A stretch of DNA of 64,000 nt from NCBI GenBank assembly GCA_003987775.1, contig RXJD01000031.1, positions 1-64,000 of the forward strand, read 5' to 3'. Below the pieces are notes generated by a model, which did not search any database, was not told the origin of the DNA, and saw nothing but the letters and a program-made list of their open reading frames with translations. The translations under genes and the position numbers were made by a program. Positions 1-9,585 of the stretch are shown here, one piece after another. Origin of the DNA: Mycobacterium sp. (GTDB lineage Bacteria > Actinomycetota > Actinomycetes > Mycobacteriales > Mycobacteriaceae). Within the stretch, counting starts at the first letter, position 1. Each line of letters opens with the position of its first letter.

Positions 1-1
1 C

Positions 2-157
2 GGCGCCGGTTCGGTGGCTTGCCAGGAGTTCATCGCCCAGTTGGGCCGCAACTTCCAGGTGATCTACGAGCAGGCCAACGCTCACGGCCAGAAGGTCCAG
101 AGCGCCGGCAGCAACATGGCGCAGACCGACAGCGCCGTCGGCTCCAGCTGGGCCTAA
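2..157 (+). CDS. esxN: EsxN (ESX-5 WXG100 protein), C-terminal half, 5' end outside window
   Basis: The reading frame is open from the first bases and encodes the last 51 residues of an EsxN/EsxI-family WXG100 protein. It ends in the family-typical QTDSAVGSSWA and carries the QLGRNFQVIYEQANAHG helix. EsxN is a small ESX-5 substrate secreted as a heterodimer with EsxM. The WXG turn and the start lie upstream of the window. Its position directly before espG5 matches the conserved ESX-5 gene order. The 99 bases between it and espG5 show no strong hairpin. The family is essentially certain. The exact paralogue is inferred from position. Confidence 0.93.
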   Translation, partial: GAGSVACQEFIAQLGRNFQVIYEQANAHGQKVQSAGSNMAQTDSAVGSSWA

Positions 158-256
158 AACCCAACTCCAGGCGCGGCAGCACACCAATTCCTCGGTGTGC
201 TGCCGTGTCCTGCGGTTTACTGGAAGTTCGAATAAGTAAAGACCATTGAGGTAGGG

Positions 257-1159
257 ATGGATCAACAGAGCACCCGCACCGACATCACTGTCAACGTCGA
301 CGGCTTTTGGATGCTTCAGGCGCTGCTGGATATCCGGCACGTCGCCCCGGAGCTCAGGTGTCGGCCGTACGTCTCCACGGACAACAACGACTGGCTCAAC
401 GAGCATCCGGGCATGGCTGTGATGCGTGAGCAGGGCATCGTGGTCGGCGACACGGTCAACGAGCAGGTCGCCGCCCGGATGAGGGTGCTCGCCGCGCCCG
501 ACCTCGAGGTCGTCGCGCTGCTGTCGCGCGGGAAACTGCTCTATGGCGTGGTCGACGACGAGAACCAGCCCCCGGGTTCGCGCGATATCCCCGACAACGA
601 GTTCCGGGTGGTCCTGGCCCGCCGCGCTAACCACTGGGTCTCCGCGGTGCGCGTCGGCAGCGACATCACCGTCGACGACGTCGTTGTCTCGGACAGCGCG
701 TCGATCGCCGCATTGGTGATGGACGGCCTCGAGTCGATTCACCACGCTGACCCGGCGGCGATCAACGCCGTCAACGTGCCCCTGGAAGAGATGCTCGAAG
801 CCACCAAGTCGTGGCAGGAGTCCGGCTTCAACGTCTTTTCCGGCGGCGATCTGCGACGCATGGGCATCAGCGCCTCCACTGTCGCCGCGCTGGGTCAGGC
901 ACTGTCCGACCCCGCGGCCGAGGTTGCGGTGTATGCGCGCCAGTATCGAGACGACGCCAAGGGCCCCAGCGCCTCCGTCCTGTCCCTCAAGGATGGCTCG
1001 GGTGGCCGGATCGCGCTCTACCAACAGGCCCGCACGGCGGGTTCCGGCGAGGCCTGGCTGGCTATCTGCCCCGCCACCCCGCAACTGGTTCAGGTCGGCG
1101 TGAAGACCGTCTTGGACACTTTGCCGTACGGCGAATGGAAATCACACAGCAGGGTTTAA
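257..1159 (+). CDS. espG5: EspG5, cytosolic chaperone for ESX-5 PE/PPE substrates
   Basis: The 300-residue product is the same length as Mtb EspG5 (Rv1794) and keeps its hallmark stretches, for example VDGFWMLQALLDIRHVAPEL near the start, the central EEMLEATKSWQESGFNVF, and the C-terminal end near LPYGEWKSH. The family binds the helical tip of the PPE partner in PE-PPE dimers and keeps them soluble until they reach the ESX-5 membrane complex. No signal peptide or membrane segment is visible, as expected for a cytosolic chaperone. An AGGTAGGG-like Shine-Dalgarno lies just before the ATG. It sits between esxN and eccD5, the usual place. It is likely the chaperone for the many PPE proteins encoded in this window, which is inference. 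Confidence 0.96.
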   Translation: MDQQSTRTDITVNVDGFWMLQALLDIRHVAPELRCRPYVSTDNNDWLNEHPGMAVMREQGIVVGDTVNEQVAARMRVLAAPDLEVVALLSRGKLLYGVVDDENQPPGSRDIPDNEFRVVLARRANHWVSAVRVGSDITVDDVVVSDSASIAALVMDGLESIHHADPAAINAVNVPLEEMLEATKSWQESGFNVFSGGDLRRMGISASTVAALGQALSDPAAEVAVYARQYRDDAKGPSASVLSLKDGSGGRIALYQQARTAGSGEAWLAICPATPQLVQVGVKTVLDTLPYGEWKSHSRV

Positions 1160-1425
1160 CAGCGCCGTTACCAGACGCGCAGTGCGACAACATTTTTGAA
1201 CATAAAATGCGAGCTGGATGCCAACACGGCATACTGCTCTGGAACGGGCTGCACAACTAAAACGCAATACGCCAACCACAACCAATAACCGCGAGGCAGG
1301 CAAATGAAATCGGAATCAGTCCGGCCGCAGCGCTACCCGGGCAGCGACGCCCCGGTCAGTGCACCGGCACAGCGCCACACGCGGTCCACGACCAACTCAT
1401 TCGCTAGGGCAGGGGGTGCAGGACG
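1160..1425 (+). other. Gap between espG5 and eccD5
   Basis: These 266 bases hold no convincing gene. The part around 1190-1300 is less GC-rich than the flanking genes and could hold a promoter for the eccD5-mycP5-eccE5-eccA5 block. I see no clear hairpin terminator and no strong -35/-10 pair. Confidence 0.4.
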
Positions 1426-2937
1426 ATGACCGCAGTAGCTGATGCGCCACAGACTGACATTGAGGGTGTTTCGTCGCCCAGAGCTGTGGTTGTCGGAATC
1501 ATGGCCGGCGAGGGGGTGCAGATCGGCGTTCTGTTGGACGCCAACGCCCCGGTTTCGGTGATGACCGACCCACTGTTGAAGGTGATCAACAGCCGCCTCC
1601 GAGAGCTGGGGGAGACCCCGCTGGAGGCCACCGGCCGCGGCCGGTGGGCGCTGTGCCTGGTTGACGGCACGCCGCTGCGCGCCACCCAGTCGCTCACCGA
1701 GCAGGATGTCTACGACGGAGACCGGCTGTGGATCCGGTTCGTCAACGACACCGAGCACCGGTCTCAGGTCATCGAGCACATTTCGACCGCCGTCTCGGCC
1801 AACCTCAGCAAGCGGTTCGCGGCGATCGACCCGGTCGTCGCCGTTCAGGTCGGTGCGACCATGGTTGCGTCCGGCGTGATTCTGGCCTCCGGAGTGCTCG
1901 GCTGGTGGCGCTGGCACCACAACACGTGGCTGACCACCATCTTCACCGCGATCGTCGCCGCCCTGGTGCTGACCGTCTCCGTGATGCTGTTGATGCGCGC
2001 CAAGACGGACGCGGACCGCCGGGCCGCCGACATCATGCTGATGAGCGGCCTTGTCCCGTTGACGGTTGCGGCAGCTGCGGCGCCGCCGGGGCCGGTTGGG
2101 TCTCCGCAGGCCGTGCTGGGCTTCGGCGTCTTGACGGTGGCGGCGGCGCTGGCGCTGCGGTTTACCGGGCGCCGGCTGGCGGTTTACACCGCGATCGTGA
2201 CGGTAGCCGCCCTGGTGACCATCGCCAGCCTGGCCAGAATGGTGGCGGCCACCAGTGCTGTGACCATGCTGTCCTGCCTGGTGCTGGCCTGCGTGATCCT
2301 CTACCACGCCGCTCCCGCGCTGTCCCGGCGTCTGGCGGGCATCCGGTTGCCGGTGTTCCCGTCCGCGACCAGCCGCTGGGTGTTCGAGGCCCGGCCTGAC
2401 CTGCCGACCACCGTGGTGCGCTCCGAGGGCGGCCCGCCGACCCTGGAGGGGCCGGCGTCGGTCCGGGACGTGCTGCTGCAGGCCGAGCGCGCACGGTCGT
2501 TCCTGAGCGGCCTGCTGGTGGGCCTGGGTGTCCTGATGGTCATCTGCCTGACCGCGTTGTCCAACCCGCACACCCACGAGCGGTGGCTGCCGCTGCTGCT
2601 GGCCAGCTTCAGCGCCGGGTTCCTGCTGCTGCGCGGCCGCTCCTACGTCGACCGGTGGCAGGCCATCACCCTGGCGACTACCGGGGTGCTGATCATCGCG
2701 GCGGTGCTGGTGCGGTACGCGCTGGTGCTGTCCTCGCCGCTGTCGGTGTCGATCTCGGCGGCAATCCTGGTGGCGCTGCCGGCCGCCGGTCTGACGGCCG
2801 CGGCCGTCGTGCCCAACACCATCTACAGCCCGCTGTTCCGCAAGTTCGTGGAATGGCTCGAGTACCTCTGCCTCATGCCGATCTTCCCGCTGGCATTGTG
2901 GTTGATGAATGTTTATGCAGCGATCCGATACCGGTAA
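1426..2937 (+). CDS. eccD5: EccD5, polytopic membrane pore component of ESX-5
   Basis: The 503-residue protein has a soluble N-terminal ubiquitin-like domain (about residues 20-110, GVQIGVLLDANAPVSVMTDP onward). A long chain of hydrophobic segments follows from about residue 130 to the C-terminus, consistent with the eleven transmembrane helices of EccD. EccD dimers line the inner-membrane rim of the type VII secretion complex with EccB, EccC and EccE. The length equals that of Mtb EccD5 (Rv1795). The ATG at 1426 is preceded by a purine-rich AGGGGG/AGGA stretch. Its 3' end overlaps the mycP5 start by 29 bases, implying translational coupling. Confidence 0.97.
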   Translation: MTAVADAPQTDIEGVSSPRAVVVGIMAGEGVQIGVLLDANAPVSVMTDPLLKVINSRLRELGETPLEATGRGRWALCLVDGTPLRATQSLTEQDVYDGDRLWIRFVNDTEHRSQVIEHISTAVSANLSKRFAAIDPVVAVQVGATMVASGVILASGVLGWWRWHHNTWLTTIFTAIVAALVLTVSVMLLMRAKTDADRRAADIMLMSGLVPLTVAAAAAPPGPVGSPQAVLGFGVLTVAAALALRFTGRRLAVYTAIVTVAALVTIASLARMVAATSAVTMLSCLVLACVILYHAAPALSRRLAGIRLPVFPSATSRWVFEARPDLPTTVVRSEGGPPTLEGPASVRDVLLQAERARSFLSGLLVGLGVLMVICLTALSNPHTHERWLPLLLASFSAGFLLLRGRSYVDRWQAITLATTGVLIIAAVLVRYALVLSSPLSVSISAAILVALPAAGLTAAAVVPNTIYSPLFRKFVEWLEYLCLMPIFPLALWLMNVYAAIRYR

Positions 2938-4720
2938 CAGCCGCTCGCGGCGCGGTCGTGCGTTGAGCGCGACCGTCGCCGCGATGCTGCTGACCTCCGG
3001 CGCGCTTGCCGGGATGCCGCCTGCATATGCGATTGCGCCTCCGACGATCGATCCGGGGGCGCTCCCGCCTGATAGCCCTCCTGGGCCGATCGCACCGATG
3101 AAGCAGAACTCGTACTGCACGGAGGTCGGGGTCATGCCCGGCACCGACTTCAAGGTGCCGCCGAAGTACATGGAGATGCTGAACCTCAACGAGGCGTGGC
3201 ACTTCGGCCGTGGCGAAGGCGTCAAGGTCGCTGTCATCGACACCGGCGTCACTCCGCACCCGCGGCTGCCGCGCCTGATCCCGGGCGGCGATTACGTCAT
3301 GGCCGGGGGTGATGGTCTGTCTGACTGCGACGCCCACGGCACCTTGGTGGCTTCGATGATCGCCGGGGCTCCGGCCAACGGAGCTGCGCCCCCGCCGGCA
3401 TCGCCGCGCCGGCCGGTGACCATCCCGACCACCGAAAAGCCACCGCCACCGCAGACCGTGACCCTGTCACCGGTGCCCGGCCCGACCATCACCGTGATTC
3501 CGGCGCCCCCACCGCCCTCGGAGGGGGCCGGGCCCGGTCCCGCACCCGGTCCGGGTCAGGCGCCGTCGGCCAGCCGCGGCGGCGGCACCGTGACCATCCC
3601 GGGCTACGCGGGCGGCGGCAAGATTCAGCCCGTCGACCACCCGCGTACTCCGCACCCGCTGGCCCCGTCGACGACCACCACGACATCGCCGAGCGCGACA
3701 TCGTCGTCGTCGACCCCGCCGCCACCACCTCCGCCGCCGAGTCCCAATGCGGCGCCGCCGGACGCTTTCAGCGGGATCGCACCGGACGTCGAGGTGATCT
3801 CGATCCGGCAGTCCAGCCAGGCGTTCGGCCTCAAGGACGCTTACACCGGCGACGAGGACCCGCAGACGGTGGCTAAGATCGACAGCGTCGAGACGATGGC
3901 GCGCGCGATCGTGCATGCTGCCAACATGGGCGCTTCGGTGATCAACATCTCCGACGTGACCTGCATGAGTGCGCGCAACGTGGTGGATCAGCGGACGCTG
4001 GGTGCCGCGGTGCACTACGCCGCGGTCGACAAGAACGCGCTGATCGTTGCGGCGGCCGGCGACAGCAGCAAGAAGGACTGCAAGCAGAACACCATCTTCG
4101 ACCCGCTGTCGCCCAACGACCCCCGCGCCTGGAACGCCGTGACCACGGTGGTGACGCCGTCGTGGTTCAGCGATTACGTGCTCACCGTCGGCGCCGTCGA
4201 CACCAGCGGGCAGCCGCTGTCACAGATGAGCATTGCCGGGCCTTGGGTTTCGATCTCTGCACCTGGGACCGACGTCATGGGGCTCTCGCCGCGCGACGAC
4301 GGCCTGATCAACGCGATCGACGGTCCGGACAACACGTTGCTGGTTCCCGCGGGCACCAGCTTCGCCACCGCAATCGTCTCGGGGGTGGCCGCGCTCGTGC
4401 GGGCCAAGTTCCCGGAACTGTCGGCGTACCAGGTGATGCAGCGGTTGATTCACACGGCCAGGCCGCCCGCCCGCGGCGTCGACAATCAGGTCGGTTACGG
4501 TGTGGTCGATCCGGTCGCGGCACTGACATGGGACGTCCCGCAAGGACCGCCCCAGGCACCTAAACAACTTTCGGCGCCGCTGTCGCTGCCGAAGCCTCCC
4601 GCTCCGCGCAACATGGCGCCGGTGTGGGTGGCCACCGGGGGCCTGGCTGCGGCATTACTGATAGGCGGAGCAGTGTTCGGTACAGCCTCTTTGATGCGAC
4701 GATCGCGGAAACAACGATGA
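2909..4720 (+). CDS. mycP5: MycP5 mycosin, membrane-anchored subtilisin-like protease of ESX-5
   Basis: This is a subtilase of 603 residues with a signal peptide (about 1-41, ending PPAYA), the catalytic triad Asp111 (VAVIDTGV), His143 (DAHGTLVAS) and Ser484 (PAGTSFAT), and a C-terminal transmembrane anchor (about 569-594) followed by a basic tail. An unusually long Pro/Thr/Ser-rich insertion (about residues 155-285) sits between His and Ser, the loop typical of MycP5. Where most subtilases have the oxyanion Asn this sequence has AAAGD (Asp385). From memory that Asp is also present in Mtb MycP5. Mycosins stabilise the ESX complex and process some substrates. ATG at 2915, six bases downstream and in frame, is the alternative start matching the Mtb protein. 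The 3' end overlaps eccE5 as ATGA. Confidence 0.97.
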   Translation: MFMQRSDTGNSRSRRGRALSATVAAMLLTSGALAGMPPAYAIAPPTIDPGALPPDSPPGPIAPMKQNSYCTEVGVMPGTDFKVPPKYMEMLNLNEAWHFGRGEGVKVAVIDTGVTPHPRLPRLIPGGDYVMAGGDGLSDCDAHGTLVASMIAGAPANGAAPPPASPRRPVTIPTTEKPPPPQTVTLSPVPGPTITVIPAPPPPSEGAGPGPAPGPGQAPSASRGGGTVTIPGYAGGGKIQPVDHPRTPHPLAPSTTTTTSPSATSSSSTPPPPPPPPSPNAAPPDAFSGIAPDVEVISIRQSSQAFGLKDAYTGDEDPQTVAKIDSVETMARAIVHAANMGASVINISDVTCMSARNVVDQRTLGAAVHYAAVDKNALIVAAAGDSSKKDCKQNTIFDPLSPNDPRAWNAVTTVVTPSWFSDYVLTVGAVDTSGQPLSQMSIAGPWVSISAPGTDVMGLSPRDDGLINAIDGPDNTLLVPAGTSFATAIVSGVAALVRAKFPELSAYQVMQRLIHTARPPARGVDNQVGYGVVDPVAALTWDVPQGPPQAPKQLSAPLSLPKPPAPRNMAPVWVATGGLAAALLIGGAVFGTASLMRRSRKQR

Positions 4721-5943
4721 AGGCGCAGCGCAAGCTCGGATTGTCGTTGTCCTGGCCGCGCCTGACCGCGGTATTCCTGGTCGACGTGCTCATTCTGGTG
4801 CTCGCCAGCCATGCCCCGGATTCGTGGCAGGGCGAGAACCGGGTGGCGTGGTGGGTCGGTGTCGGCCTGGCGGTACTGGTGACGTTGCTGTCCGTGGTCA
4901 CCTACCACGGCATCACGGTCGCCTCCGGCGTCGCCTCCTGGCTGTGGGATTGGTCGGCCGACCCCGGTACCGCTCTCGGCGCCGGCTGCACGCCGGCAAC
5001 CGACTTCAAGCGGCGCTTCGGGCGCGACACGGTGGGAGTACGCGAGTACCGCGGCCAGCTGGTCGCGGTGGTCGAGGTGGACGGGGGCGAGGGTGACCCG
5101 GCGGGCCGACACCGCCACCGCACCGTCGCCGGCGGAGCAGCGCCGTTCCTGCCGGTTGCCGCGGTCGCCGACGGGCTGCGCCAGTTCGACATCCACCTCG
5201 ACGGCATCGACATCGTGTCGGTGCAGGTGCGCGGTGGTGCGGCCGCAGCCCGGGCCTCGGCCTCACTCGAGGAGTGGCAGCCGGAAGGCTGGGAGGCCAA
5301 CGAAGGAGCGGGCGAGCGCCCGGCCGCCGACCGGCGCCGCACCTGGTTGGTGCTGCGGATGAACCCGCAGCGCAACGTGGCCGCCGTGGTGTGCCGCGAC
5401 TCGCTGGCGTCGACGCTGGTCGCCGCCACCGAGCGGCTGGTCCAGGACCTGGACGGCCAGACGTGCAGCGCCCGTCCGTTGACGGCCGACGAGCTGGCCG
5501 AAGTCGACGCCGCCGTGCTGGCCGACTTGGAGCCGACGTGGAGCCGGCCCGGTTGGCGCCACCTGAAGCACTTCAACGGGTTCGTGACCAGTTTCTGGGT
5601 GACGCCCTCCGACATCGACTCCGAGACGCTGGAGAGCCTATGGCTGTCGGACGCTCCGGAGGTAGGCGCTACTGTGCTCACCATGCGATTGACGACGCGG
5701 GCCAGACGGCCGCAATTGTCGGCGTTCGTGCGCTACCACAGTGAATCCCGGCTCCCTAGGGAGCTGACGGCCGGCCTCAACCGCCTGACGGGACGCCAGC
5801 TGGCGGCCGTGCGGGCCAGTCTGCCCGCGCCGTCTTCACGGCCACCGCTGGTCGTGCCGGGCCGCGACTTGCGCGACCACGATGAGCTGGAGTTGCCAGT
5901 GGGGCATGAGCCGGAGCGCGTAACCAGCTCAGCAACACCATGA
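4717..5943 (+). CDS. eccE5: EccE5, membrane component of ESX-5
   Basis: The 408-residue product begins [16 protein letters not shown], aligning with the start of Mtb EccE5 (Rv1797). Two transmembrane helices (about residues 15-32 and 42-68) are followed by a soluble domain carrying the conserved [17 protein letters not shown] and [17 protein letters not shown] stretches. EccE sits at the periphery of the ESX membrane complex next to EccB and EccD. The start is chosen as the ATG that overlaps the mycP5 stop (ATGA at 4717-4720). A longer in-frame ATG at 4624 would lie deep inside mycP5 and is unlikely. The 3' end overlaps eccA5 in the same ATGA way. Confidence 0.95.
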   Translation: MKAQRKLGLSLSWPRLTAVFLVDVLILVLASHAPDSWQGENRVAWWVGVGLAVLVTLLSVVTYHGITVASGVASWLWDWSADPGTALGAGCTPATDFKRRFGRDTVGVREYRGQLVAVVEVDGGEGDPAGRHRHRTVAGGAAPFLPVAAVADGLRQFDIHLDGIDIVSVQVRGGAAAARASASLEEWQPEGWEANEGAGERPAADRRRTWLVLRMNPQRNVAAVVCRDSLASTLVAATERLVQDLDGQTCSARPLTADELAEVDAAVLADLEPTWSRPGWRHLKHFNGFVTSFWVTPSDIDSETLESLWLSDAPEVGATVLTMRLTTRARRPQLSAFVRYHSESRLPRELTAGLNRLTGRQLAAVRASLPAPSSRPPLVVPGRDLRDHDELELPVGHEPERVTSSATP

Positions 5944-7775
5944 CCCGCGCGCAGTCAGCCGCCGAAGATGCCAGAAACGCGATGGTTGCCGGGCTGCTGG
6001 CTTCGGGCATCTCGGTCAACGGACTGCAGCCGAGCCACAACCCGCAGGTGGCAGCGCAGATGTTCACCACCGCCACCAAGCTCGACCCCGGCATGTGCGA
6101 CGCCTGGCTGGCGCGGATCCTCGCCGGTGATCAGAGCCTCGAGGTGCTCGCCGGTGCGTGGGCGGCGGTAAGGACCTTCGGGTGGGAGACCCGCCGCCTC
6201 GGTGTCACGGATCTGCAGTTCCGTCCCGAGGTGTCCGACGGCCTGTTCCTGCGGCTCGCCGTGACCAGCGTCGACTCACTGGCCTGCGCCTACGCGGCAG
6301 TGCTCGCGGAGAACAAGCGCTACAAGGAAGCCGCGGACCTGCTTGACTCGGCCGACCCCCGCCACCCGTTCGACGCAGAACTAGTCACCTATGTGCGCGG
6401 CGTGCTCTATTTCCGCACCAAACGGTGGCCGGATGTGCTGACCCAGTTCCCTGAGGCGACGCCGTGGCGGCACCCCGAGCTCAAGGCGGCGGGGGCGGCC
6501 ATGGCGACGACCGCGCTGGCGTCGCTCGGGGTCTTCGAGGAAGCGTTCCGGCGCGGACAGGACGCCATCGAGGGCGACCGGGTGCCGGGCGCGGCGAACA
6601 TCGCCCTGTACACCCAGGGCATGTGCCTGCGCCACGTCGGCCGTGAGGAAGAGGCCGTCGAACTGTTGCGCCGCGTGTATTCGCGCGACGCGAAGTTCAC
6701 CCCGGCCCGCGAAGCGCTGGACAACCCGAACTTCCGTCTGGTTCTGACCGACCCGGAGACGATCGAGGCCCGCACGGATCCGTGGGATCCGGACAGCGCA
6801 CCGTCGCGGGCGCAGGCCGAGGCTGCCCGCCATGCCGAGGAAGCCGCGAAATACCTGGCCGAAGGCGACGCCGAGCTCAACGCCATGCTGGGCATGGAGC
6901 AGGCCAAACGCGAGATCAAGCTGATCAAGTCGACCACCAAGGTGAACCTGGCGCGGGCAAAGATGGGACTCCCGGTTCCGTTGACGTCCCGGCACACCCT
7001 TCTGCTCGGGCCGCCCGGCACCGGCAAGACGTCGGTCGCCCGGGCGTTCGCCAAGCAGTTGTGTGGTCTCACCGTGCTGCGCAAGCCGCTGGTGGTGGAG
7101 ACCAGTCGTACCAAGCTGCTGGGCCGCTACATGGCCGATGCCGAGAAGAACGCCGAGGAAATGCTCGAGGGCGCGCTGGGCGGCGCGGTGTTCTTCGACG
7201 AGATGCACACCCTGCACGAGAAGGGCTACCAGCAGGGCGACCCGTACGGCAACGCGATCATCAATACCCTGCTGCTCTACATGGAGAACCACCGCGACGA
7301 GCTGGTGGTGTTCGGCGCCGGATACGCCAAGGCCATGGAAAAGATGCTCGAGGTGAATCAGGGTCTGCGGCGCCGCTTTTCGACCGTGATCGAGTTCTTC
7401 AGCTACACGCCCGAGGAACTCGTTGCGCTGACCGTGCTGATGGGCAGGGAGAACGAAGACGTCATCACCGAGGAAGAGGCCTCGGTCCTGCTGCCGTCGT
7501 ACACCAAGTTCTACAACGACGAGACGTACTCCGAGGACGGCGACCTGATCCGCGGCATCGACATGCTCGGCAACGCCGGGTTCGTCCGCAACGTGGTGGA
7601 GAAGGCGCGTGACCACCGTAGTTTCCGCCTCGACGACGAAGATCTGGACGCAGTGCTCAACAGCGACCTCACCGAGTTCAGCGAAGCCCAGATGCGCCGT
7701 TTCCGGGAACTCACCCGCGACGACCTCGCCGAGGGGCTCAGCGCCGCGGTCGCCGAGGAGCGGAAGAACAAGTAA
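5940..7775 (+). CDS. eccA5: EccA5, cytosolic CbbX-type AAA+ ATPase of ESX-5
   Basis: The 611-residue protein has an N-terminal TPR-like half (about residues 1-290, with [20 protein letters not shown] and similar helical repeats) and a C-terminal AAA+ domain. The Walker A motif GPPGTGKT is at residues 357-364 and Walker B is in [10 protein letters not shown] near 416-425. It is very close to Mtb EccA5 (Rv1798, about 610 residues). EccA proteins act in the cytosol and are thought to disassemble EspG-substrate complexes or assist substrate delivery. The ATG overlaps the eccE5 stop. This is the last recognisable ESX-5 core gene. The lipoprotein gene lppT, which follows in Mtb, is not present here. 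Confidence 0.97.
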   Translation: MTRAQSAAEDARNAMVAGLLASGISVNGLQPSHNPQVAAQMFTTATKLDPGMCDAWLARILAGDQSLEVLAGAWAAVRTFGWETRRLGVTDLQFRPEVSDGLFLRLAVTSVDSLACAYAAVLAENKRYKEAADLLDSADPRHPFDAELVTYVRGVLYFRTKRWPDVLTQFPEATPWRHPELKAAGAAMATTALASLGVFEEAFRRGQDAIEGDRVPGAANIALYTQGMCLRHVGREEEAVELLRRVYSRDAKFTPAREALDNPNFRLVLTDPETIEARTDPWDPDSAPSRAQAEAARHAEEAAKYLAEGDAELNAMLGMEQAKREIKLIKSTTKVNLARAKMGLPVPLTSRHTLLLGPPGTGKTSVARAFAKQLCGLTVLRKPLVVETSRTKLLGRYMADAEKNAEEMLEGALGGAVFFDEMHTLHEKGYQQGDPYGNAIINTLLLYMENHRDELVVFGAGYAKAMEKMLEVNQGLRRRFSTVIEFFSYTPEELVALTVLMGRENEDVITEEEASVLLPSYTKFYNDETYSEDGDLIRGIDMLGNAGFVRNVVEKARDHRSFRLDDEDLDAVLNSDLTEFSEAQMRRFRELTRDDLAEGLSAAVAEERKNK

Positions 7776-8186
7776 CGCCTTCCGTCGGCACGCGTCCGCC
7801 CACCCGCGGCGCTGGCCGGCGCGGCGCGCCGAATGGGTTGTGGCTATTGCCCTGCCGCTGCGGCTTCCGCCGGATACGCTGTCTGCAACTCGAGCTAGGA
7901 CGAGTGGGGTAGGCGCACCCTGTCACGGTGGCGCTCCCGTGTGCCCTGATGGTGACGGGAGGTGGGGCCGCACTGATCCAACCGAAAACGTCTCTGCACA
8001 TTCGATGACCATTCTTCCCGATCCGGTCACGGCGCTTTCCCGTCGTCGGAATCGGCTGGCGCAAGAATCCGGACGCGCGGTGGCCGCGGTATTCACCACG
8101 GCGCCCACGTCATCGGAGGCACCCCGACACCACCGCAGCGGCCAAGTCCCGTAGCTGGGTCGGACTATCTCGTAAGGAGAAGTCCG
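7776..8186 (+). other. Gap between eccA5 and the PPE island
   Basis: About 410 bases without a supportable gene. Codon use and reading frames here look non-coding, and long frames crossing it are extensions from eccA5. It ends in a strong Shine-Dalgarno (AAGGAGA, 8174-8180) that serves a 22-codon frame at 8187. No clear terminator is seen after eccA5. Confidence 0.4.
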
Positions 8187-8255
8187 ATGTCTTTCACTCA
8201 AAGCGCTTGCGCTGCATCGCTTTTTCCCGTTCATATCGTCGCCGCGGTCGGCTGA
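8187..8255 (+). CDS. 22-residue leader frame upstream of a PPE gene
   Basis: An ATG with a canonical Shine-Dalgarno (AAGGAGA ending 6 bases upstream) opens a 22-codon frame, [20 protein letters not shown] and two more residues, which stops 13 bases before the PPE start. It occupies the slot a PE gene would take in a PE-PPE pair, and PE proteins also begin MSF. It could be a remnant start of a deleted PE gene or a translated leader coupled to the PPE gene. No homology beyond the first three residues is visible, so function is unknown. Confidence 0.35.
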   Translation: MSFTQSACAASLFPVHIVAAVG

Positions 8256-8268
8256 GGCGGTGACGACG

Positions 8269-9531
8269 ATGGATTTTGGAGCATTACCACCGGAAGTCAA
8301 CTCGCTGCGCATGTACTCCGGGCCCGGCTCGGCACCACTGCGGGCCGCGATTTCGGCCTGGGAGCGGTTGGCTGCCGAACTGCAGTCCACGGCTGCCGCC
8401 TACGACACAGTCGTCTCGATACTGACCGACGACGGTTGGCGCGGGCCTGCCTCGGACGCCATGCTGACGGCCATCACGCCATATCTGACCTGGATGACCC
8501 TGACCGGCGCGAAGGCCGAGGAAGCTGCCACCCAGGCGGCCGCCGCGGCCGGGGCGTACGAGTCCGCATACGCCATGACGGTGCCGCCGGCGGTCATCGC
8601 GGCCAACCGGGCCGAGCTGCAACAGCTGGTGGCGACCAATGTGATCGGCCAGAACACGGCGGCGATCGCAGCCGCCGAGGCCGCCTACGGCGAGATGTGG
8701 GCCCAGGATGCGGCGGCGATGTATGGCTATGCCACCAGTTCGGCGGCCGCATCGACGCTGACGCCGTTCAGCTCACCGCCACAGGTCACCGACCCGGCGG
8801 GACAGGCCGGCCAAGCAAGCGCCGTCACCCAGGCTGCCGGAACCGCGGTGGGCACCGTGCAGTCGCAACTGCCGCAATTGATGTCGTCGGTACCGTCGAC
8901 GCTGCAAGGCCTTTCGGCACCAGCGGCGGCGCTCGATGCCTTCCCGGGTGCCGGATTGCTCGCCGACCTGCTGAACTTCCTGGACGGCAACGACGGAAAC
9001 CCGTACGGCATCTTCCTGAATTCCTCGCTGGTCAACGGCTTTGTCTCGGCCGGCTACGTCAGCCCCGCGATCGTCGCACCGGCTGCGTTCGCTGGACTGG
9101 CCGACATCAACGCAGTCGCACTAGGCGCACAGCAGCAAGCGCTGCCGCCGATGGGCTCCGGTGAGGGAAACGCCTCCTGGATACCGGCCGCATCACCGGC
9201 CAATCCCACCAACATCCCCCCGTTGATGGATGTGGCCGAGGCCTCGTACACCACGGGCGGCGGAGTGACGGGCGGAATCAACCAGGCGGCGATGGTCGGG
9301 CGACTGTCCGTTCCGCAGACCTGGACCGCAGCGACGGCGGTGGCCAATTACGCCGGCGCGGCCGCACCCGGTGGCGGCTGGACCAGTACCGCTGTTGCGC
9401 CCCAAGCGGCGGCGGGCATGCCTGGCATCCCCGGTTTACCCGCCGCCGGAATGTACGGAAACAACTTCGGCAACCCGCCTCGTTATGGCTTCCGTCCGAC
9501 GATCATGGGGCGCCCGCCGGCCGCCGGATAA
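8269..9531 (+). CDS. PPE family protein, PPE-SVP subgroup
   Basis: The product (420 residues from the ATG at 8269) starts with the PPE signature [12 protein letters not shown], has the WxG turn (DGWRG, near residue 55), the [11 protein letters not shown] helix-tip region, and the SVP motif GRLSVPQTW in the C-terminal half. It ends with the Gly/Pro-rich PPE-SVP tail (GRPPAAG). PPE proteins are ESX-5 substrates exported to the outer envelope. A GTG at 8260 is in frame but lies on top of the AGGCGG Shine-Dalgarno (8255-8260), so 8269 is preferred. A distinctive central block, [16 protein letters not shown], is shared with the next gene, showing that the two are paralogues. It is most like the Mtb PPE28-30 group by position. 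Confidence 0.92.
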   Translation: MDFGALPPEVNSLRMYSGPGSAPLRAAISAWERLAAELQSTAAAYDTVVSILTDDGWRGPASDAMLTAITPYLTWMTLTGAKAEEAATQAAAAAGAYESAYAMTVPPAVIAANRAELQQLVATNVIGQNTAAIAAAEAAYGEMWAQDAAAMYGYATSSAAASTLTPFSSPPQVTDPAGQAGQASAVTQAAGTAVGTVQSQLPQLMSSVPSTLQGLSAPAAALDAFPGAGLLADLLNFLDGNDGNPYGIFLNSSLVNGFVSAGYVSPAIVAPAAFAGLADINAVALGAQQQALPPMGSGEGNASWIPAASPANPTNIPPLMDVAEASYTTGGGVTGGINQAAMVGRLSVPQTWTAATAVANYAGAAAPGGGWTSTAVAPQAAAGMPGIPGLPAAGMYGNNFGNPPRYGFRPTIMGRPPAAG

Positions 9532-9570
9532 CAGGAGGGAGACCGCCGCGACATCGCTCACGATGGGCGA

Positions 9571-9577
9571 AAGGAGG
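9571..9577 (+). promoter_or_regulatory. Shine-Dalgarno deciding a TTG start
   Basis: AAGGAGG at 9571-9577 is a perfect ribosome-binding site. The in-frame GTG at 9577 overlaps it and cannot be served by it. The TTG at 9586 is 8 bases downstream and begins exactly at the family-typical LDFGALPPE sequence. Confidence 0.8.
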
Positions 9578-9585
9578 TGCTGTCA

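Noticed and set aside
1333..3252. A 639-codon antisense frame opposite eccD5 and mycP5
   Set aside because: It is Arg/His/Gln-rich, typical of a mirror frame of GC-rich coding DNA, and the opposite strand encodes unmistakable EccD5 and MycP5.
2909..4720. Loss of the oxyanion residue as a sign that MycP5 is inactive
   Set aside because: AAAGD in place of the subtilase Asn is, from memory, also present in Mtb MycP5, and the Asp-His-Ser triad is intact.
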